Source: an uncultured Opitutia bacterium (lineage in GTDB: Bacteria > Verrucomicrobiota > Verrucomicrobiia > Opitutales > Opitutaceae). From it: 64,000 nucleotides of DNA. The DNA is taken from positions 1 through 64,000 of the forward strand of contig CALFZM010000081.1 of assembly GCA_937952235.1 (NCBI GenBank). The letters run 5' to 3'. The notes under the pieces were generated by a model that worked only from the letters and a program-made list of their open reading frames with translations, had not been told where the DNA came from and did no database searches. Positions within the stretch are counted from its first letter, which is position 1. Each line of letters begins with the position of its first letter. Position numbers and translations under genes: made by a program. Below are positions 58,742 through 64,000 of this stretch, one piece after another.

Positions 58742-60532
58742 TCACTGCGCGGCGGTCGGTGCGGGCGTGTACCACTCTCCCCGCAGCCAGTCCGCGACCA
58801 GTCCGATTTCCTGGCTGCTGAGCGACTTCTCCTCGAGGTAGGCGGGCATGCGGTCGTTGCGGTCGCCGTAGAAACGTTCGTGGGCCGGGTTGCTGATGAA
58901 GGCGACCAGCCATTCGCGGGAGCCGTAGCCGGTCAGGTCAGGAGCGTTCTCCTCCCCGTCGTCGTGGAACTTGTGGCATTCCATGCAGCCGAGCCGCGAC
59001 CCGATCAGCGCCTTGGTGCCTTCCTCGATCAGGGCTTCGTCGCGGCGGTCGAGGTCGCGCTGGGCCTTGAGCCGGGCCTCGGCGGACAGCGCGGCGATCG
59101 CCTTCTGCAGCGCCTGCTTGTCCTCGGCGTTGAAGCCCGCGATGTCCTCCTGCACATACTTCACCATCTTCCCATCGGCGAACTTCGTGGCGCCGAAATA
59201 GTGGGCGGTGGCCACCTTTTCCGGATCGAGCAGGCCGGTCAGCCACGCGCGGCTGGCGAAACCCTTCAGGTCGGCGGCCGATGGCTTGTCCTTGGGCTGC
59301 CCGCCAAGACCGTCGTGGCCGTCGAAGCGGTGGCAGCTCGCGCAGTTCTTCGCGAAGATCTTGGGGCCCTGGGTGAGCGGATCGTTGCGGAGGAGTGTGA
59401 CGGCGCCCGTGACCGGGATTCCGTCGGGCGATCGCGCCAGCTCGACCACGCGGTCGGCGTCGCGACGGGCGGCCTGGACGGCGCGGGCGTATTCGGGATC
59501 GCTGCGATCCGCCTTCCAGGCGAGCGCGGTCAGGACGCCGACGCCCGCGAGCATGCACCAGAGGTACATCACGTTGAAGCGATGCCCGAGCTTCCAGTTG
59601 GCGATGAACGGCATCGCGGTCAGCACGGCCATGAGCAGCCCCGGGATCACGATGGCGCCCCAGACCTCGGTGCCGCCGGGGAAGTATTTCAGGAGTTCGA
59701 AGAGGAAGAGGAAATACCACTCGGGCCGCGCGGCGGAGAACTGTTCCGAGGGATCGGCGGGCGCGCCCAGCTCGGCGCCGTGATAGCGGAAGACGAGGAA
59801 CAGCACGACGCCCAGCACCGCGAGGCAGGCGACGGCGTCGCGCAGCACCTGGTCGGGCCAGAACGCCGCGTCGGGCCGGCGGCGGGGCAGCTTGGGCGTG
59901 AGCCCGTGTTTGCGGAAGAGGTAGACGTGCCCGACGATGAACAGGATGATGCATCCGGGAATGATGCCGGCGTGCAGCGCGAAGAACCGCGTCAGGGTGT
60001 GGTGCCCGTAGTCGCTGCCGCCGATGACGGCCTTCTGGAGCTCGGGGCCGACGACGGGCGTGATCGCGGCGATGTTGGTCGCGACCTTGGTGGCCCAGTA
60101 ACCCTTCTGGTCCCAGGGCAGCAGGTAGCCGGTGAGCGAGAGCGACAGGACGAGCAGGAGCAGCACGATGCCCGACCAGAAGTTGAACTCGCGCGGGGCC
60201 TTGTACGCGCCGTCGATCACCACCTGCATGAGGTGCACCACGAGCAGCACCGTCATGGCGTGCGCGGTGTAGTGATGCAGGCCGCGGAGGAACCAGCCGC
60301 CCCACATCTCGTGCTGGATGTAGTACACGCTTTCCCACGCCGTCTGCGAACTCGGGCTGTAGGCGAGCCAGAGGAAGCAGCCCGTGATCACCTGGATCAC
60401 GAAGCAGAAGGCCAGGGTGCTGCCCCACACGTAGCGCCAGCGGGCGCCGCCGGGCACGTTTTCGAACAGCGTTTCGTGCAACAGCCGCTTGTAGCCGGTG
60501 CGGGAGTCGAGCCAGTCGAGGGCGGGCTTCAT
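58742..60532 (-). CDS. Cytochrome b6-type protein fused to a di-haem cytochrome c domain
   Basis: A 596-residue membrane protein of a quinol:acceptor oxidoreductase (bc/b6f family). The cytochrome b part spans about 1-335. Haem ligands are His86, His100, His187 and His202, with 14 residues between the second pair as in b6 proteins. The quinol-site PEWY is at 270-273. The b6 haem-c1 Cys35 position is Val. The C-terminal 200 residues carry two c-type haem sites, CASCH (397-401) and CMECH (516-520). It thus replaces separate cytochrome b, subunit IV and cytochrome c1/f. It is joined to the Rieske gene by a 1-bp TGATG overlap. Confidence 0.93.
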   Translation of the reverse strand: MKPALDWLDSRTGYKRLLHETLFENVPGGARWRYVWGSTLAFCFVIQVITGCFLWLAYSPSSQTAWESVYYIQHEMWGGWFLRGLHHYTAHAMTVLLVVHLMQVVIDGAYKAPREFNFWSGIVLLLLVLSLSLTGYLLPWDQKGYWATKVATNIAAITPVVGPELQKAVIGGSDYGHHTLTRFFALHAGIIPGCIILFIVGHVYLFRKHGLTPKLPRRRPDAAFWPDQVLRDAVACLAVLGVVLFLVFRYHGAELGAPADPSEQFSAARPEWYFLFLFELLKYFPGGTEVWGAIVIPGLLMAVLTAMPFIANWKLGHRFNVMYLWCMLAGVGVLTALAWKADRSDPEYARAVQAARRDADRVVELARSPDGIPVTGAVTLLRNDPLTQGPKIFAKNCASCHRFDGHDGLGGQPKDKPSAADLKGFASRAWLTGLLDPEKVATAHYFGATKFADGKMVKYVQEDIAGFNAEDKQALQKAIAALSAEARLKAQRDLDRRDEALIEEGTKALIGSRLGCMECHKFHDDGEENAPDLTGYGSREWLVAFISNPAHERFYGDRNDRMPAYLEEKSLSSQEIGLVADWLRGEWYTPAPTAAQ

Positions 60533-61077
60533 CAGACGGGGATTTTCTCGTGCACGCCGGCGCGGAAGTTCTGGAATGTCACCCAGATTTCGCCGCCGTT
60601 GCGGACCTCGACGGGGAGCTCATCGAGCCCGCGCGGGCTCGGGCTCTTCGGGTCCTGGACGCTGCCATCGAGGCCGAAGCTGCTGTTGTGGCAGGGGCAG
60701 AAGTAGTGGTGGTTGGCCGCGCGATAATCGACGAAGCATCCCGCGTGCGGGCACACCACGTTGAGCGCCCGCACCTTGTTGTCCTTCAGCCTTTGAAGAT
60801 AGACGGCGCCGACCGGGACGTTGGGCGTGCGATTCCACGCGTCGACCCGGGTGGCGAGCACGGAAAACTTCCGCGGTTCGCCATCTTCCGGAAGCGAGTT
60901 CAGCGTGGCGACGAGCACGGAGGCTCCGGCCTCGGATTTGCGCCGCAGCGGATCGAGGAAAACACAGAGGCCTGCGACCACCGGCGGGATCACGAGCGAG
61001 CCGCCGATGACAACGGCGGAGGCTTTGGTGAGGAAGGCGCGCCGGTCTTGCGCAGGGGAATCGCCGTTGGGTTCCAT
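60532..61077 (-). CDS. Rieske iron-sulfur protein of the bc-type complex
   Basis: A 181-residue protein. A Tat-like N-terminus DRRAFLTKASAVVIG runs into a single membrane anchor (about 20-42). The 2Fe-2S ligands are Cys109/His111 in CPHAGC and Cys127/His130 in CPCHNSSF; Cys114 and Cys129 can form the usual disulfide. It takes the first electron from quinol. Start set at MEPNGDSP (61077); an in-frame ATG 54 bp upstream is less likely. First gene of the two-gene operon with the cytochrome b-c fusion. Confidence 0.94.
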   Translation of the reverse strand: MEPNGDSPAQDRRAFLTKASAVVIGGSLVIPPVVAGLCVFLDPLRRKSEAGASVLVATLNSLPEDGEPRKFSVLATRVDAWNRTPNVPVGAVYLQRLKDNKVRALNVVCPHAGCFVDYRAANHHYFCPCHNSSFGLDGSVQDPKSPSPRGLDELPVEVRNGGEIWVTFQNFRAGVHEKIPV

Positions 61078-61173
61078 GCGAGGGTAGATGGTCGGGATGA
61101 CGGCGCAGAGCGGCGCGCGATTCAACCGCAAAGCGGTCCGCCGGTGCGGCGCGCACGAAAGAACTTCCGGGAC

Positions 61174-61761
61174 TCACCCCGTCCCGCCCACCGCTTCACG
61201 CACCAGCGCCGCGATCGCGGGCGGCAGCTCCAGGGCCAGCGCCGCCTCCTGGGCCGCCGGACTCATTTTCCGCCAGGTCTTGCGCAGGATATCGACGAAT
61301 TTTTCCCGCGGATCGTCGGCATGCTGCGCGGCGAAGGCCTCGATCTCGTTTTCGAGAAACACGAGGCAGGCGGCGTCTTCCAGGGCCTGCGTGCCCGGGT
61401 TGGTCTTCAGGCCGGTCTTCGAAACCCACGTCGCCACTTCGCCCGCCTCCGGTGCAGGCACGCCGGCTTCGAGCAGCAGCGTGCGGGCCCGCTCCGCCTG
61501 CTTGCTATAGAGCGAGCGACGCCACGCATGGTAGCCGGCCTTGTCGAGCGGGTAGGTCGCCCGCGGCACGGTCCAGCGTTCGAGGTGCTGGCTGCGGGCG
61601 GCGAGTCTGAGCAACGGCGTGGCGTCGGCGACCAGCCGGGCCACCCACGCCTCCATCCGGTCCGCGTAGACGAGTTCCGCCGGGCGGCCGTCCGCGGCCC
61701 GCGCCGGGTCGGCGGCGTGGGCGGCATCGATCGAGGCGCGGGCGCGGGCGTAGGCATCCAT
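61174..61761 (-). CDS. DUF4202 family protein
   Basis: A 195-residue protein with the DUF4202 pattern: a helical N-terminus DAYARARASIDAAHAADP, ELVYADRMEAWVARL, the conserved AARSQHLERWTVPRATYPLD then GYHAWRRSL, and CLVFLENEIEAFAAQH. Conserved His, Arg and Trp residues suggest a metal or substrate site, but no function is known. It may head the operon with the Rieske gene (96-bp gap). Divergent from the third TonB receptor. Confidence 0.82.
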   Translation of the reverse strand: MDAYARARASIDAAHAADPARAADGRPAELVYADRMEAWVARLVADATPLLRLAARSQHLERWTVPRATYPLDKAGYHAWRRSLYSKQAERARTLLLEAGVPAPEAGEVATWVSKTGLKTNPGTQALEDAACLVFLENEIEAFAAQHADDPREKFVDILRKTWRKMSPAAQEAALALELPPAIAALVREAVGGTG

Positions 61762-61953
61762 GGACGCAGTGCAGCGGCCGCACCCCTGCGGGGCAAGCAG
61801 GCGCGCGCCGGCCAGCGGGTGGGAAATCGTCGCTCGATGGTGCATGGCCGGGACTTCCCTTCCGCCCGGCAGTGGTTTCACTCGCGGCGACCTCCGCCCC
61901 CGGCCGCTGCGCGCCCCCGGCTCGCACGGCTCCCCCTCAAACCTCACGCCGAC

Positions 61954-64000
61954 ATGCCTGCTGCCAACCCCCGCCGCTGCGCGGCCGCCCTCGGACTGGG
62001 CGCCGCCCTCACGTTTCCCGCGTTCGGTCAGACCGTAAACCCGGCCGGCACCGTGGCCGCCGCGGTGCCCAACACTCCGCCGGTTGAACTTTCCCCGTTC
62101 GAAGTCCGCGCCGACGACGATGTGGGCTACCAGGCCGCCAACACCACCAGCGGGAGCCGGCTCAACTCCCCGCTCAAGGACACCCCCGCCGCGGTGTCGG
62201 CGTTCACGCCCGAGTTTCTCTCCGACATCGCCGCCACCAACCTCGAGGAGATGCTCGCGCACGCGACCAACGTCGAAATCGACGTCGAGGACGCCAACGC
62301 CGGCTTCAACAACCCCCAGGGCCGCGGCGCCGACGGCGGCGACTACCAGTTCCGGATGCGGGGCTCCCCCGCGGGCGCCTCGCGCGACTTCGTGGAATCG
62401 AGCATTCCCGTCGACCTCTACAACGTCGAGCGCGCCGAGGTCGCAAGCGGGCCCAACTCGATCCTCTTCGGTCTCGGCCAGGCCGGCGGACTCGTCTCGC
62501 TGAGCGGCAAGAAGGCCAATCTCAACCGGCAGCGCACGACGGTGAAGGCGATCTTCGGCTCGTGGCACTACGAGCGCTACGAGGGAGACCACAACCAGGT
62601 CCTCATCCCCAGGAAGCTCTCGCTGCGCCTCCTCGGCGCGTACCACAACAACCAGGGCTGGCGGCACTGGGACTTCAACGACACCGCCCGCTGGAGCGCG
62701 GCCGTGGCGTATCAGCCGCTCAAGCACACGACCATCCACGCGTCGTTCGAGAAGGGCCACGTGGACAACAGTCTCACGATCAACTGGAATGCCCAGGACC
62801 AGGTGACGGGCTACTGGGACAACGGCAGTCCGGTCTTCGATGCGACCGCGGTGCGACCGGGCACGGAGCGCTTCAACGCGAACAACAACCGCTTCACGTG
62901 GACGCAACAGGACGGGATCGTCTACAATTACCGCGGCGAGTTTCAATCGATCAACCGCTACCTCAACGCGAATGGCGGCACGGTGGAGACGCTCTCGACC
63001 CCCGATGTCTCGCCCTACGGCTTCAACCTCGTCGGTCCCGGCGGCGTCCGGCACCAGACGTTCAGCAGCCACCAGGTCATGGTGCAGCAGAAGCTTCCCC
63101 GGCGCATCGACCTCGAGCTCGCGTATTTCAGGAACGCCAACGACGTCGAGGCGATGGGCATGCCGCCCGCGGGCGCCAACCTGCGCGCCGATCCCAATCT
63201 CACCCTGCCGCGCCCGGATGGCGCGGCGGGCACCGTGCCCAACCCCTACGCGGGCATGCTCTACTTCGACGCCAACTGGTTCAAGGACTGGATCCGGACG
63301 GAGAACGAGGTCTACCGCCTGACGGCCGCGTGGGACGTCGGTCGTTCCGAGCGCTGGTACGGCCGCCACCGGGTCGCCGCCCTCCTGGAGTATTCGCAGC
63401 AGGATCGCCGCCGCCGCTGGCGGAACGAGACGCTGGTCGACGAGAACAACGTGCCGATCACCAACGCCACCAATGCCGAAGGCGCGCAGAACCAGGTGTT
63501 CCGGCGCAACTACATCGTCCCGGGCAACTTCACCACGTACTTCCCCAGCGACGTCAGCATTCCGATCCAGGAGTTCACATGGAACGGCCGGCGCTTCCAC
63601 TCGACCTTCGCGTCGCGCGCCCAGGCCAACACGCACACGATCAAGGATACCGACACGATCATGTTCGCGAGCCAGAGCTTCTGGTTGAAGGACCGGTTCG
63701 TGACGACGCTCGGGGCGCGGCAGGACAGCATCAAGTTCAAGAACGAGGGCGAAGCGCGCGTGCCCGCGGGGGATCCGCGCGTGCTGTCAGGCCAGCTCAC
63801 GGCGAGCGAATGGTATTTCAATGGCCAATACGTCAACCGCTCGTACCGGCCGCAGACGTTCACGGCGGGTGCGGTACTGCACGCCACCAAGCGGCTCTCG
63901 GTCTTCTACAACATGTCGAAGAACAACGGGGCGCCGCGGTTCGACCGGACGGTGCTGCCGGACGGCGACATCGCCGGCCCCACCGAGGGCGAGGGCAAGG
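61954..64000 (+). CDS. TonB-dependent receptor (third), 3' end outside window
   Basis: The first 682 codons of an outer-membrane receptor, running open to the window end. The signal peptide (CAAALGLGAALTFPAFGQ) precedes the Opitutaceae-type leader PPVELSPFEVRADDDVGYQA, plug segments NSPLKDTPAAVSAFTPEFL, FRMRGSPAG and ERAEVASGPNSILFGLGQAG, and then the barrel (LKHTTIHASFEKG, QSFWLKDRFVTTLGARQD). It resembles the second receptor more than the first: no carboxypeptidase-like domain. ATG at 61954; DUF4202 is divergent 192 bp away. Confidence 0.92.
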   Translation, partial: MPAANPRRCAAALGLGAALTFPAFGQTVNPAGTVAAAVPNTPPVELSPFEVRADDDVGYQAANTTSGSRLNSPLKDTPAAVSAFTPEFLSDIAATNLEEMLAHATNVEIDVEDANAGFNNPQGRGADGGDYQFRMRGSPAGASRDFVESSIPVDLYNVERAEVASGPNSILFGLGQAGGLVSLSGKKANLNRQRTTVKAIFGSWHYERYEGDHNQVLIPRKLSLRLLGAYHNNQGWRHWDFNDTARWSAAVAYQPLKHTTIHASFEKGHVDNSLTINWNAQDQVTGYWDNGSPVFDATAVRPGTERFNANNNRFTWTQQDGIVYNYRGEFQSINRYLNANGGTVETLSTPDVSPYGFNLVGPGGVRHQTFSSHQVMVQQKLPRRIDLELAYFRNANDVEAMGMPPAGANLRADPNLTLPRPDGAAGTVPNPYAGMLYFDANWFKDWIRTENEVYRLTAAWDVGRSERWYGRHRVAALLEYSQQDRRRRWRNETLVDENNVPITNATNAEGAQNQVFRRNYIVPGNFTTYFPSDVSIPIQEFTWNGRRFHSTFASRAQANTHTIKDTDTIMFASQSFWLKDRFVTTLGARQDSIKFKNEGEARVPAGDPRVLSGQLTASEWYFNGQYVNRSYRPQTFTAGAVLHATKRLSVFYNMSKNNGAPRFDRTVLPDGDIAGPTEGEGK

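Noticed and set aside
1..64000. tRNA or rRNA genes, CRISPR arrays, prophage or IS elements
   Set aside because: I looked for T-loop (GGTTCGAATCC-like) words, evenly spaced direct repeats and transposase motifs and saw none; the repeats present are palindromic and irregularly placed. A covariance-model search would settle the tRNAs.

Overview
The window is 64 kb of high-GC bacterial chromosome with about 45 protein genes and no rRNA, tRNA, CRISPR array, phage or insertion-sequence gene that I can see. Gene content points to the phylum Verrucomicrobiota, probably Opitutaceae. The pointers are three long TonB-dependent receptors, a GloVer-repeat secreted protein, olefin-pathway oleC/oleD, GH88 and heparinase-type enzymes, many Gfo/Idh-, GntR- and LacI-type sugar genes, and several families of intergenic palindromes. 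The lineage is inferred; there is no rRNA to confirm it.

Layout. 1-6.9 kb: end of gltB, gltD, an SGNH hydrolase, trpB2 and rlmN. 6.9-16.6 kb: a PHP phosphatase, GH88, an M20 peptidase, terC, exoD, queE-queC, an HDAC-like deacylase, RNase D and a lipoprotein. 17-24 kb: oleC-oleD, then cpdB-trmH divergent from an rlmCD-type rRNA methyltransferase. 24-31 kb: a GloVer protein, a membrane protein, dnaN (with a clear TATAAT promoter), pssA coupled to a lone RelE-like gene, and a five-EF-hand protein. 31-47.7 kb: a catabolic locus. 47.8-64 kb: DUF2007, a phosphatase-fold protein, a second TonB receptor, an inositol-dehydrogenase-like gene, a heparinase/hypothetical/LacI operon, a GNAT acetyltransferase, a Rieske/cytochrome b-c pair, DUF4202 and the start of a third TonB receptor.

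The most coherent system is the 31-47.7 kb locus. A GntR/FCD regulator lies in an operon with a secreted alpha/beta hydrolase, divergent from a TonB receptor, a 2-hydroxyacid dehydrogenase and a sialidase-like/TIM-barrel fusion. About 7 kb on, a second divergent pair of operons holds two overlapping DHDPS-family aldolases plus an MFS transporter on one side, and an Asp-box propeller protein, an esterase and an FAD oxidoreductase on the other. Both divergent intergenic regions carry two copies of the palindrome (T)GGTATACC(A), one per promoter. I found no other copies in the window. The core equals that of the known E. coli ExuR/UxuR hexuronate operator, so I infer one regulon for an acidic sugar or sugar-acid glycan. 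The substrate is not determined.

The second theme is palindromic repeats. One element of roughly 75-130 bp (GTGGAGC ends, two inner hairpins) occurs at eight places, mostly just 3' of stop codons. Other families sit between gltB and gltD, between trmH and the rRNA methyltransferase, and downstream of the first TonB receptor. Palindromic DNA also appears inside coding sequence, most strikingly in rlmN, where a perfect 20-bp inverted copy of the gene's own sequence lies within an in-frame insertion.
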